Assembly (NCBI RefSeq): GCF_023065955.2
Contig: NW_026622985.1
Coordinates: 5,648,366-5,712,365, forward strand
Direction: 5' to 3'
Source: Ursus arctos
Taxonomy: Eukaryota > Chordata > Mammalia > Carnivora > Ursidae
DNA: 64,000 bases
The translations under genes were made by a program, and so were the position numbers. This document shows positions 41,308 to 53,856 of this stretch, piece by piece (the stretch's first letter is position 1; the number at the start of each line of letters is the position of its first letter). The notes beneath the pieces were generated by a model. That model did no database searches. It was not told where the DNA came from and saw nothing but the letters and a program-made list of their open reading frames with translations.

Positions 41308-41517
41308 GGGACATCTGGGTGGCTCAGTCAGTTAAGCATCTCCCTTTGGCTCAGGTAATGATCCCAGGGTCCTGGGATCAAGTCCCGCACAGGGCTCCTT
41401 GCTCAGTGGGGAGACTCCTCCCTCTGCCTGTCGCTCCGCCTGCCTGTGCGCGTGCGCGAGAATGCACGCATGCGCTCTCTCTCTCTCTCTCTCTCTCGGA
41501 AAAATAAACAAAATTTC
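41308..41517 (+). mobile_element. Carnivore SINE with perfect target-site duplication
   Basis: GGGACATCTGGGTGGCTCAG head, B-box-like GGGATCAAGTCCCGC, and a body ending in (CT)n, then AAAATAAACAAAATTTC. It is flanked by identical 18-bp copies of TAAAGACTGATTTGTTTA at 41290-41307 and 41518-41535. The intact duplication marks an L1-mediated insertion. Confidence 0.97.
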
Positions 41518-43053
41518 TAAAGACTGATTTGTTTAAAGATAACATTTCCATTTCCAGGAGTAAAAATTAAACTCAATTAACAATCTGATGGACACAGCCA
41601 CGTGCAAGGCTGGCTTCACCTGGAACAAAAGATTAAAGGAACGTCCCATTGGGAACGGTGGCATATCTTTCTGCTTTGTTGCCTGGTGTGAGTTTTGCTC
41701 CTTTTAAGAAACTTGCAAAAACTTAGTTGTCACTGGCTTAAAAAGCTTTGACCTTTGACCTGGGTCACTGATACTGTATCACAAATTTCTTCCTTTTACG
41801 TGTGTTTCATGGACTGTGAGGCCAGGGGTCCCAGACGAGTCAGAGATCAGCAGCCTACCTGTGCCAATTTCATCTTTTTAAAAAATAGATTATCTAAACG
41901 TCAAAAAGAAAAGAAAAAAGGTGATGTTGTCCACCGGGCTTCTCACAGAGTTGCTGTGGAAATGAGCATCGTAAAGGGAAGGAGTTCTCTTATTCACCCC
42001 GTCCCTATGTCTGAGACACACAGTCGTTCCAAAAAGGGCTCACCAGGCTGACGTGAGCCACACACCACCAAACAGGACAGTGACGCACGCCAGATCCTCG
42101 CCTGAGGTCCAAGTATCAGACGCACCGGGACAAGGTGAGGGAGAGATGTGTGTTTCTGGGAAACTGACGCACATGTTCTGAGCGGACACTTCATGTGGGT
42201 TGAGGGTGCACGAACTGACCACAACCACCTGTGTGTGCCTGAGCTGCACTGGGGGAGCTGGCGCCCCGGGCAAGGTTCTGCCCTCCAGAACCAGAATATC
42301 AGAGCTCACAAACACGGAAAATGGGTTTAATACCCATGTTTCTACAGACGAACAGCAGTGAGTCCCCCAGTACTACAAAATCAGCCTTGGCTCGCTGTCT
42401 TCCATCACATCCTGAGGGTGGAGGTGGATCTGGACAAAGGGGAGCTCGCCAGGGGCACTGACTGGTTTTTCTCTTTTATTTGCACTGCCTGCCAGGGCCG
42501 GCAGGGTCCTCTGGACGCCGTGTCTGGGGAGGGACTTGGGCACACTGCCAATGGCGGGGGGAGGGGGGGACAGTGAGGGGAAGCAAAGCAAATGGAGACT
42601 CGTGTTTGATTTCATCACCCTCGGAGCAACTCAGGAAACATCAACCAGGGGAAGGGGATGTTCAGAGGGCTTAGCATGGCTGTCTTCAGGGACTGGAAGG
42701 GTTCTTGCAGTTTAGGGAAAGTATTGACAGTGCAGCTGGCTGTGTGCATGGCTCTCAATACAAGCAGATTTGATTCAAGACTGCTAATAATCAGTGTCTC
42801 CCAAAGCCTAGACCCGGCTGTCCTAGGAGGTGTCCGGATATGTGGGCCCTTATCCATCAGCCGATGCTGAAGGACGTATGGACGGGGCTCACGTTAGCTC
42901 AGTGGTCTCCCAACTGCAGTGCTTTATGGGAGGGAGACTCACTGCCCAGCAGCAGGACGGTGGTGATCAAACGCACTCTGTGCGGCTGGCTCAGTGGGTG
43001 TTGTGGGCAGAGGGAGGCTTAGCATCAGAAGCTTTCCTACATTTTCCTTGTTT

Positions 43054-43179
43054 TTAAGAGGCCTCCACACTATGTGGGGTTTGAACTCACAACCCTGAGA
43101 TCAAGAGCTGAGTGGACAGCAAGACCTAAGCTGAGATGAAGAGTTGGATGCTTAACCAACTGAGCCAGCCAGGCACCCC
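43054..43179 (-). mobile_element. SINE with 16-bp target-site duplication, 126 bp
   Basis: A reversed element ends ACCAACTGAGCCAGCCAGGCACCCC. It is flanked by TACATTTTCCTTGTTT at 43038-43053 and 43180-43195. The body lacks most of the CT-rich region, so it is a shortened or tail-poor copy. Confidence 0.92.
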
Positions 43180-43367
43180 TACATTTTCCTTGTTTCATTC
43201 CCGTGCAGACAGAAGCTCTAAACCACCTTTCCACCAGGGGAATGCTGACACAGCAGTGAGTGCACTCGCTAAGCGCAGCCAGGGCTTCAGTGCACCAGCC
43301 TGAATATTTTCATTTAAACCAGCCGATGTTCAAAACCAGGCAGAACGGTCTGTGAGACAAGAAGACA

Positions 43368-43368
<1 letters not shown>

Positions 43369-43446
<78 letters not shown>

Positions 43447-43457
43447 CATATATATAC
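43369..43457. repeat. (TA)n-(CA)n-(TA)n compound microsatellite
   Basis: About 20 TA units, about 12 CA units and a second TA block, followed by a poly-T run. Self-complementary TA arms can extrude cruciforms. Assembly length may be unreliable. Confidence 0.97.
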
Positions 43458-43500
43458 TTTTTTTTTTTTTACTACTTTTTCTCTCTTTCTGCTCAACTAT

Positions 43501-43622
43501 GTTCTTTCTGGAATAGAAGGTAAGCTCCTTGAGCCCCTGAGTCTTCTCTGTCTTGGTCGCCCCTGTGCCTGGCAGGGTGCCTGGGACAAAGTGAGTACTT
43601 AGGAAGCATTTGTCTCATGAAC
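43501..43622 (+). repeat. LINE-2 3'-end fragment
   Basis: GAATAGAAGGTAAGCTCCTTGAG, CTGTGCCTGGCAGGGTGCCTGG and AAGTGAGTACTTAGGAAGCATTTGTCTCATGAA reproduce the L2 3'-UTR order. Confidence 0.75.
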
Positions 43623-46600
43623 TGACGCTTGAAGCCACTCAACCCCACCTCCAGCTTGCTCCCCGGCATTCTGGGATGCTGATGCCCCTCGACACCTGTG
43701 CTCGTCCTCGCCTGGAGCTCCCTGCGGGTATAGACGGTGTATTTAACTGCTTGAGGGAGCCGGTGCTCCTACGGCCTGATGCCCCACGACATTTAGCCTA
43801 GCAGCTCGGAATGAGTTCAGCGATCACACTTGGACAACACTATGGGGCTGACGAACATGTCAATAAGCTTTCAGATTTCTTTTCAATTGTCAAGACTGCG
43901 TAGGATGAATTAAATTTGTAGGACATACCTACGAACATCATGATAAGATGATAACTTGATATAGGACACAGTAATAACTTCTAATATCCTGGGATGCTGC
44001 TAATTGGGATTATGTGTCTCCTGAAGGGTCAGGAGAAGGCCAGAGGGGGTGACCTTCACAGGCTCTAGACTGCAAAGTAAATTCTAATTACACAACAAAA
44101 CTGAAAATACTCATTTCCCTTATCTTTTCCCATCTCTATGTGACTTAAATGTTTAGATGACACATCTTGTTTTTTCTCTGTGCTGTGAAGCCCTGCTCCT
44201 TTCCCTGCTGCATTAACTGTGTTCACCTGATGGGCTCAAACGCCAGTTCTGACTTCAACTCCCTCCTGAGATGATTCTTGATTTCTACAGCCGGTCACAT
44301 GAAAAGACACTGTAAAGAGCCTTTTCACCATGCAGTGAATTGACTTGTGTCTGTAGGTGGGATGTTCACTCTGTTTCTGCTTTCCCCCACGGTGTGTTCT
44401 GTGGTGGAGAAGCGACAGAAGGAGAAAGGGGACTGGCGTGTGAGGACCATGCAGTCTAGCTGAGCACAGGGCGCAGGTGTGAAATAACTGGGGGCGCCCC
44501 CCCTCCCTCCCCGGGGCAGCTTACACCCCAATGCTGGGCGTGGCACCATGGGCTTCTCTATGCTTTTTGCTCTTCCTTCACCAGAACAGTGCAAGAATTC
44601 TAGGTGTGCTCATAGAAACTTAGGTAAATAGTTGGGAAGTTAATAAAGTACGTTTCCTAGAGGGCAAACAATGTAAAGGGAAGGGGGACGACGGGCCCTT
44701 CTGGGTTGGCTGTGGGCAAAGAGAGGGAGCTTCTCAATGTGGCCCCATGACTTCATCAGGAAGGGACAGAGATGGGAACACAGAGGTTGGCAAAGGGCGT
44801 GGCCTGTCCGTCCATCCATCCCTGACAGACGCATACAGTAAACACAGGGCAAATGTTCATCCTTTCTAACCCAGTCAGGCAGGTTGACAGACTTTTAAAG
44901 TACTACTTCATACCCTCTGAATTTGGGAGAAGTGTGGGATTCATCCAGTGTATTCTGCTCCACATCACGCTTGTAGTGAGGCTGAGAGCCGAGACTTAAC
45001 CCAGACCTTCTGCTTCAAAACCTTCTACAACCAGCGCAATTCATCCTCCAGAGGAATTCTTGTAGGGCAAACATTTATGGCAGCCCCAAAAAATAATTTT
45101 CACGACTTTTCAGTTAAACCTTGTGTTGAACACAACCATAAGCTTGCCCAGGTTAATTCAACAATATTCAAAATTCTAGATTCCAAACAGACTTTTGATG
45201 ATTTCTGAAAGAAAAAGGAAATCCAGCCTCAAATATCCAACAGTGTGGGCTTGGGGCTCTGTCTGCAGGAGCTGTCGGAGGGCCTGGGTGTCAAAGCAGT
45301 GTGGATGCTGGGGGACAAGTTCCATATCCCAGCCTGAAGCCCAGCGTCACAGTGCACGTCCCCTCAGCTAAGCGAGGTGTGCCCTTCACGCCTACAGACT
45401 GCAACCCGCCAAGCACGTGGTCTTTTTCTGGTTCAGTCCTTTTGGACGAAGCAGCAGGTCTGGTTGTCAGTAACTGATGCCAGGTAGTCTCTATCTAATT
45501 CATGTAATGAGCAGTGGAAAGCAAAAGCCAGTGACCTTGAGCCTCGTGGGGCTAGGATTCTAGGTGACCTACGGCACAGGTGCGCGGGACCCGAGGATAA
45601 GGGGCAGCCTTGCCTCTAGTCTCTTGCAATGGTTTATTCCTGGACAAAAGGGTTCCGTCACTGGTCCCTGGACCCAAGTACTAGAATTCTGATGAAACTG
45701 TATCAAGATCAGGGTTCAAGGAAAGGACAGGAAGGCAGAAGAGAAAGAAAAAGGCTCAAAAGACAGGAATAGCGCAATCAGAGCCACAGGGCTGACTCTG
45801 TGGGTGTGTGGATCAGGGTGTGCTCAGGAAACACAGAAGCCACACGAACACATGCCGTCTCCTGAAATGCAGGAAGGGCAGCAGTTAGCACAGGGCACTC
45901 TCGCACAGGAAGGCTAGGGTCTGTGCTGCACGTGGCTGGGTGGGGTTGAGCACCAGAGCTCCCTGTGCCCGGGCTCCCAGGACATGGGTGCCAAGGTGGG
46001 ACACCGGGCTCGTCTTCTCTGGCTGCCCTAGGCAGGCAGGCTGCTGCTTCCCTTCCCCCTCATTAAAAAACAAAAAACAAAAAACACACACACACCAAAA
46101 AAACCTCTCTCCTTTACCACCTCTGCTCCATTGCTTCATCGGGTTGCGGCAGACTGTCTTACAAAGTTATCGAGAAGCTTCATTCAACACAATTTTTGCA
46201 AACAATTTCACAGATGTGATGGCGGCCGTCTTTGAAACTTGCTTCACTTAGCGCCTGTCCTCAATGGCATGCTCCTGGAATGTGCTTCAAGTCTATAAAG
46301 CAACCGCCTTGTTTCAAAAAACTCAAGAGGATTTACCAGCCCCCCAAATTACCATAAAGAGTGCATGAGAAGAGAATGAATGGATGAAAACCAAAACTAA
46401 AAGTACTGCATTTCTGTACTGAACTCAGCCACTGCTTCGGAAAACTACATTGTTTTTACACGTTTACATTTTGCTTTCTTATTAATCTTTACTATTAAGA
46501 ATTGCCCTCTCATTATTTTGCACTTAATCAAATGCCTACAAGATGTATAGTTAAAATAGAGCTACGTAAAATAAATCCAACTGATGTAAAAATTGGACAA

Positions 46601-46821
46601 GTCAAATGTGGCCAAAACTGGAAGAAACAAAAAAAAGCAAATTTTCACCTTCATTGGTGAGGACGACTGAGAAAATGTTTTGTAGAGAGAACTGATTTAA
46701 ACACTACTTTGGAGAGGTGATAGCTGACCAGCTTTTGGCTAAATTTCAGCAAGGGTCGACCTGGAAAGGTTTTCTATAACAGGGGACACAGTTTCTCTCC
46801 AGAACTCGGGATCTGTCCCAT

Positions 46822-46836
46822 CCAGCAGGTGGCCCC
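46822..46836 (+). promoter_or_regulatory. Partial CTCF-like site
   Basis: CCAGCAGGTGGCCCC matches the first twelve CTCF core positions, then diverges (C for the purine). It lies in apparently unique sequence. Motif prediction only. Confidence 0.3.
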
Positions 46837-47151
46837 TGGCCAAAGAAGCTTCTGAGCACCTGAAACACGGGCCACTCTGAATTGCGATATGCTGTACACA
46901 TAACCTATACTTGGTTTCAAGGACCACAAGTAAAAAAGAGCACAGTACTCATTAATGACTACTTATATCGAGTGCTTGTTCAAATAATAATATTTAGGGT
47001 ATGCCCCGTCAAATAAAGTCTATTAAAATTAATCTCTCCTGTGCCATTTCTCTTTTTGAATGTGTCTACTGGAAAACTGAGAATTATGGATGTAGGTCTC
47101 AGGCTATTTTCATCGGACAGTGCTGACCTAGGACATCTGATTCCCGCATTT

Positions 47152-47360
47152 CTTTTTTCTTTTCTTTTTTTAAGATTTTATTTATTTATTTGTCAGAGAG
47201 AGAGAGAGAGAGAGCATAAGCACGGGGAGAAACGGAGGGAGAGGGAGAAGCAGACTCCCCGCTGAGCAGGGAGCCTGATGCAGGACTTGATCCCAACACC
47301 CTGGGATCATGACCTGAGCCAAAGGCAGACGCTTAACCAACTGAGCCCTCCAGGTGCCCC
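47152..47360 (-). repeat. Carnivore tRNA-derived SINE (SINEC/CAN)
   Basis: Reversed element from the poly-T/AAGATTTTATTTATT tail to CTCCAGGTGCCCC. It is flanked by imperfect copies of TGATTCCCGCATTTC and TGATTTCCTGCATTTC, a decayed target-site duplication. Sense to IKZF1. Confidence 0.95.
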
Positions 47361-47624
47361 TGATTTCCTGCATTTCACAAATATGTTCCAGGAATGCTGG
47401 TTATTATTCATCTATGAAATCTCTGTCCCCTGACAAGGACTGAAGGCAGCCACACATCAGAAGGCATAGAGCCCCACTGCCTGCCTGCCCAGGACCCTTC
47501 TGGAAAGACCCATGTGTAACATCTAGAGAGTGTGCCTTAGTGTGCTGTGTGCATGCACAGGGCAGCCTGACCTTAAGGATACATTTTTAGGACACACTCC
47601 ATCAGCAATAAAAAACAACTACTG

Positions 47625-47726
47625 GGGGGCGCCTGGCTGGCTCAGTCAGTAGAGCACGTGACTCTTGATCTCAGGGTCGTGAGTTCGAGCCTCACACTGG
47701 GCAGGGAGCCTACTTAAAAATCTTGT

Positions 47727-47760
<34 letters not shown>
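47625..47760 (+). repeat. Short SINE with (AC)n tail
   Basis: GGGGGCGCCTGGCTGGCTCAG head and B box GAGTTCGAGCC, then an abrupt change to AATCTTGTAA and about 16 AC units (47728-47759). The CT-rich body is absent. Confidence 0.93.
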
Positions 47761-47761
<1 letters not shown>

Positions 47762-49849
47762 GACACACACAAACCGCCAACAGAATTTTTAACACTTACA
47801 GCTCCAAAGTCAACAATAAAGTTCACTCTATTAGTAATAATAGTACTGCTTTGAAACTGTGAGTAAATGCAGTGTTTATAATGACAAAATAACTCTGTTA
47901 TCTTCTCAGGAATAAAACCACTTCACTCAAAACCACAGCCTTCTCTACCGAACACGAATTTCACCGAAGACAGATTCAACTGTAGGTAATACCAGGATGA
48001 ACGAGGTGGTGGCCACTCCTGGTAATAGTTAATGGTCTCTCTTGTCCTGACGGCGGGAACAGAGGGGGTCAGAGAGATCCGGGGGCCCCCGTGATGGGGT
48101 CCTATACTTCTTGCTACCACTGCCTTCCACGGAGCAGCATGGATACTGTGACAGCAGGAAAATTCTGCTGGGTTCCAAGAAGGATAATAAAAATCATCAC
48201 CTAGCTGCCCACGGGGCTGTCACAAGAGTTCTCCCATTTCAGCCCGGTTTCGTCTCTGCTGTGACGGCCCTGTGTTCTGCAAGAGAGAGTGGCTGCAAGA
48301 AGCCGGCTGGAGGCCTTCCATCGATCACCCCCGCCCGGCGGGGAAAGACACCGGATGTTCAGGGCTTCACCGGAATCCTGCCCGGGTGATTTCAGTGGAA
48401 ATCGACAGCCTGCAGCCACATCCCCTGTGGGGGAAGTGCTCTCCTGGCAGGCAGCCTTGCAGAGACACACCCAAGACCTGTGGCTCAAAGGTCCCTGCAG
48501 CTCACTCACTCCCCAAGTAGGGCACACAGCGGCGTGTTGGTTAACGGGGTCACAGCAAGTGTCAGGGGCTTCGAGGCAGGAACATGGAAAGGGCCCCCGT
48601 GGCCCTTGGCCCGTCGGGGTCTCTTCTGATAGTGTCCCCAGCTGCCTGCACATGCCAGGCCCTTGCTGAGACACAGACCCGCTGAGGCCACCGCACACAC
48701 AGGGGCAAGCGGCGGGGTCATCCCTAGATCTGTACACACAGCCCACGGTTGTATTTAATCCAAGAAGCTCAGTCCAGAAGCTTTCCAAAGACCAAGTCCA
48801 ATCCTCAATTTCGAAGAATATCGGGAAGCTAATGCTTTCCCGGAGAAATCACCGTTACTGACTCACTTATGGAATGCACCCAAGGGTTGCTCTGCACGAC
48901 CAGGTTCTTCAAGCCCAAATACCAGCCAGAGACATAAAGATAATATCTCACTGGTAAGACCCAGAATGCTTTTCTAGTCATACTCCCCCCAGTCACAAAA
49001 CCAGCGTGCCACCCCCCACCCCACCCTGGCCCCATCAAGAAAACCAGAGAAGCATTCTATTTATTAAGGCAGCCAGTCCAGCCTGGCATGACATTTCCAG
49101 CTTGTGACCTCAACGGCAGAGTCAGGTGGAATCAACCCTCTTGTTGGACACCCTGCATTTCCCCTTACGGCCCCCGCCTCCCTAATCTGCTCTACAAACC
49201 CCCACTCCTGCCCGCACAGCCATCCACCAAAGTGTTCCCTGCCACTGTGAACACTGTGAAAACAGTATGGCAGCCTGAGGTATGCAGGGAAACCAGCTCC
49301 GCCCTCCAATGAAAGCTCTAATTTGTAGCATTTGCCAGTTTCTGTGGTGTCAGTCCTTCCAGCCCCGGGTGGCCTCCAGCTCCCACCAGCTGGTCCCGAG
49401 CGAGCCTGGCAGTGTCTCTGAGCCTGTACCTGTTGGCACATTCCCGCTGGTTCCAGCACACCATGGACGGGAACTTACTTTCTGAGCTCCCTACAGGTTT
49501 CTGACACTCCCCACCCCCAAATCCCAACAGGCAAGGGGTTTGAGCAGATCTGCGGTATTGTGCGAACCGTAGTTCCTGCTAAGACTTTGAACAACACCGG
49601 GCTTATCTGGCTGGTACAGTAGCCCGGCCCCAACCACTGTCGAGCTGTGGAAGCAGCTTCCTGGGGCCGCCAGGCTCACTGCAAAAGCCTTTTCATCTCA
49701 TTGAACGGGGTCTGTGGAAACTTTGCAGGGCCATGATTTGGGCTCTGCTCTGTGCGTAAAGCTTGCTACTTTTGCATAAAAGGAGGGGAAGCTTTTTTTT
49801 TTCTTTCTGGGTTATATTTACACTTCCCAAATCAGAAAATGTCCTAACC

Positions 49850-49880
49850 AGATAGGACAGGTGGCAACTGGCAACCACAG
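49850..49880. promoter_or_regulatory. GATA / E-box / MYB / RUNX motif cluster
   Basis: Within 31 bp: AGATAG (49850), CAGGTG E-box (49858), CAACTG which fits MYB (49865), and AACCACA, the complement of the RUNX site TGTGGTT (49873). It lies in non-repeat intron 3 sequence. This is a motif-level candidate haematopoietic element. Confidence 0.35.
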
Positions 49881-51589
49881 CTCAAAACCTTTTTTTTTTT
49901 TTCCATTTCTTTTCTGAAACCCCATGTAGAAGGAAAGTTAACGAAATGTCGGTTGGCTGTTTTATACCCAGAGCTAACTATGCTTTCAGCACAGATGGAA
50001 CAAAGCAGAATGTGAAATTGGGACCGACAACCTAGCACAGAATATGCTGTTTAACTATTTACTCTGGTAGAAAAGAACCGATCTTTGTTTCCTTCAGTAA
50101 TCCCTTAGGTATGACTTGAGCATGGTATTTAAGTTGCCAGAATAGAATGAATTTAAGTTGTCAGAAAAAACACAAACACTGATGTCTGCTTGTACAAATT
50201 AAGAACTTTTCAAAGTGAACGTGCAGTTTTGGAGACAGGAACATGGTGGGAAGTGCCAGGATCAGAGTTCTCAACCTGTGGCCCAGTTTTTCTGCAGGTA
50301 TTCCTTTTCTAAAAGAAATCCACGGTCAGGTTCCAGAACACCGCTGACTCTATGAATCGGCCCAAAGCTGACCGTGTGGGGGTGAGGTGCTTGGGCTCGA
50401 TGGTAGGGCGTCAATCCAGGGGCTCACCTAGGAAACGTGGGGACGTTTGGGGAGAGGCGCGACATGCATGGCTAATATCCTCCAGTGGGAGGGACATGTC
50501 AACCAAGGAAGGCTTCTCTGCCCCAAATACCAACTGTGCCCACTGAAAAACAGTGACCTAAAATAATCCACACAATGAACCTTAAATTCAGACCCAGCCT
50601 TCGATTCCTTCCCCTTCACTTCCTCTCTCTGGGGTCCTACCTGAGAGAGCAACGCTGCCCCCTTTCCATGCTCTCATTTGCTACGTGCCTTGCACGCCTA
50701 CTCAGTGCACAGAAGGCCCAGGTGCTGCAGCTGCAGACTGAGCAAATCCCAGGGGAGTGCTTTCTCCCTGCGTGGTGGCAGGCCCTGCTGTGAACAATAG
50801 CAGGGTAAGGACCAGCGATGCCATTGGAGGGTGGGCTCAAGGGTGGCCCCCTGAGGGCAGTGAGGGAGAAGGCCGTGAGGACGTCTGGGGGACACACCAC
50901 AGGCTTGGACATAACCAATGAGGAGCCCAAGCCCAGCTCCCAGATGGCCCTGTCTGCCTCCCCTGGGCCTCCACTCAGGCTGCTATCATGTAATCCTTCC
51001 TCTCCACCGGCTTCTTCCTGTCGGCCTTCAAATACATTTTCATATTCTCCTCTTACAAGTCAACCCGTAGGCGGGGCTACCTTCCTACCCTCCGCCCGCT
51101 CCCTGGTGCTCCCTGACATTTTCATGTGGGCCTCCCCCCTTGCTGCACTGCTTTTGGGAACCCACCGCTGATCTCCAAAAGGCCCCCTCTCCAGCACTGC
51201 TCACCCTTCTCACCCTCATTACCATCTCTTCTCATAGTGGCCTCTCTGCATTATTTCTTTCTAGAAATTCTACCTGAATCAAACGGCTTATTCTCTGCCT
51301 CTTTCCTTGCCTTCTCTCCTAGACAATGATACACATTTATTTCCCAAGGCCCTTGGTGCTCTGCTATCCCTCCCGCGGATCCTAGAGCTAGAACTGGCTG
51401 TCCCTGCCTCTCACCCATCCTGCCTTCCAGAAGACTCCTTGGCTACCGACTGCCAACAGATGTCAAGTTGACCCCAACTCCCCATGTGTTCCCACTCCAT
51501 TCAGGGGGGATCACTGCAGAAGCTCACCAAGGTGGAGGCTGAGCCGTCTCAAGCATGTTCCCATATTGAGTAAGTGGACAAATGTGGTG

Positions 51590-52065
51590 GCCGCAGAGGA
51601 GAGACATCCCCGGCGCCCCGGCTCCACCCTCAGGCACAAATCACACCTCCCTGCCAACTGTCACCAGTGATCTTCCCAGCACACAGATCTGGCAGGGTCA
51701 TTCCCCATGGACCCACCAAGAGTGCTCCCATCTGAGCACCACACCTCATGCCCAGAGCAGGCCGCTTTGTACCTCTCGTTGCCCACCCTCTTCCTTTTCA
51801 CCCAGGCACCACAGTTCCTAAAGTCCAACATGGCTCCCCTTTGCCTCCTGCTCAAATGTCAGCCCTGGAAGTCCTCCCCAGCCCTCCTCTCCCCTCTGCC
51901 TGGCTCAGCAAGGAGCACCTCTTCATTTGCTACATCCCTGTCAGTAAGCTCTGCTGAGCACGATGGCAGGGCGTCGGAAGACCACTCCTGGTGCATTTGC
52001 CACTAAGCCATCAGCCTGGCACAAAGCAGGGCTCTATCTGTATGAATGTGTTCGAATGGACTTTC
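51590..52065 (+). repeat. LINE-2 3' fragment (diverged)
   Basis: CTCCTGCTCAAATGTCAGCCCTGGAAGTCCTCCCCAGCC matches the L2 'ctcagctcaaatgtcacctcctcagagaggccttccctga' block. AGCCTGGCACAAAGCAGGGCTC matches the L2 end. It may extend leftwards to about 50950. Confidence 0.6.
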
Positions 52066-52830
52066 TTAAGAGTCAGAGAAGCTGAGGTTGGAACAAACAC
52101 TAAGCCAACAGAAATGGTATCTGCACAAATCCCCAAGTGAGCTCAGCAGGGGAAGGCTTCCGTGGTGGCCCTGCTCTGGGTCTGACCTTGAGAACTTCCA
52201 GGGCATCGTGGTCACGAACGTCCAGGCACAAACAGGCAAGGGCACACTGGCCTTCGTGGGACAGAATGGAACAGAGCCATGCACTAGTCCGTCGTCCACA
52301 CGCACACTTTCCTGATGGGTGGGCCTTCACTGGACCGGGGATGGGGGGGCATAATGACACCGTCCAGTCCTCACTGGCCTCTTCCTCGACCCCTGCTCTT
52401 TCCTGAGACTCAGAAAGTCTGCTACACTGGCCGTGTCCTGCTCTCTCTGTATGCCTCATTTCTGAGGGATGCTGGCTTTTCATGTGGTCACCGTATCAGG
52501 GCTTATCCGTGAAGTCACCTGCCAGCAGGTGTCACGGGCACATGTCCACCCGGGTCCCGCAGAACATCTCACAGCGAGTCCACTGGACGGAGGTACTGAT
52601 TACGCTGCAGCAGTTCCTGAGGAGGACCGTCTCCCGTGGCCCCCCCTGCCTGGTGCTTCCATAGCACAGCAGCGGGCAGGTGACCCCGTCAGCACGTGGG
52701 GACAGAAATGCTGGGAAGCCACCTGCCAGGGCCAGCAAGCTAGAAATGAGCAGAGCCAGGGACAGAATCCCAGGCCCAGAGATGCTCCTCCAGGGAACAA
52801 CTGTGATCTCCTGTCCAGTACCACCCAGGA

Positions 52831-53122
52831 CACACACACACCACACATAACACACGCATGCACACCACACAGACACACACCACACAGACACACACCATAT
52901 GCAAAAACACACAACAGACACACATACACACACACCATACAGACACACACCACATGCAAAAACACAAACCACACACAATACACACATACACACCGCCCAG
53001 ACATACACTACATATACCATATACATACCACATGCATAAACACACACTGTGCATAGTGTACAGACACATTCATCACATACACTACACACACACACACAGA
53101 CACACACACGGACACACACACA
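52831..53122. repeat. CA-rich degenerate tract
   Basis: About 290 bp of CACACCACACAGACACACAC-type variants; GU-rich in the IKZF1 transcript. Open frames across it are artefacts. Confidence 0.96.
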
Positions 53123-53856
53123 GCAGTTTCAGTTTTCTCCAAGGAATGTTGCTAAAAATGTGCGGTCCTTTCCCACCCATCTACACCAAAACCCGGTACA
53201 AGATGGTACTAACGTAGCACATGGTCGCTTGCTTTCCCCCCGGGGCACCCACGCTCTGTGCTGCTGTGCAGGGCCCATGACTCCCACAGGCTCTGCGCTG
53301 GCCAACGAAGTGGAGGTGATAAAAAAACATTTGCTTTTAAACGAGAAGCAATGCACCTGCTACGTAACAGCTTCTCTTTCCCCAACCTGCCACTCTCAGG
53401 AAAATCATTGTTTTAAGGCTATGTCTCATGTTTGGGGAGATACAGAAAAATGGGAGTCTTTCCAACTGGAATCATCATGGTTTGGAAATGTCCCGGGGAC
53501 AACACCTCCCCTCTCCATGAGGCGTTCCAAGATAGGTGACCACAAGATGAGTAACGCAGAATTTTACAAATTTCTCCACCCTTGCACAACACTTCAGCTA
53601 CCAAGAGGAGCAAGGAACTAACATAGCGAGGTGAACAGGATCTGAGGGATACTTGGCTTTTAGTTTTCCCTCCAAGGAAAATAGAAAACCCCAACCCCAA
53701 GCGAGCCAGCCAGCTGAAGTCCCACACACAGTTTTCTGCAAGGGCGCATCCCGGCCAAGCGTGCTTGAGCTCGCTGGAGCTAATGTTCAGATACTGCTAG
53801 ATAATATTTCTCCAGAGCTAAAATGGGGTTTATCGGTTCAGAAGAGATGCATTTCA

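Noticed and set aside
47625..47760. Possible tRNA gene
   Set aside because: The tRNA-like boxes belong to a SINE head. There is no complete cloverleaf.
52532..53119. Cys/Val-rich 195-residue minus-strand frame
   Set aside because: Translation of a GT repeat in the transcript strand; no gene.
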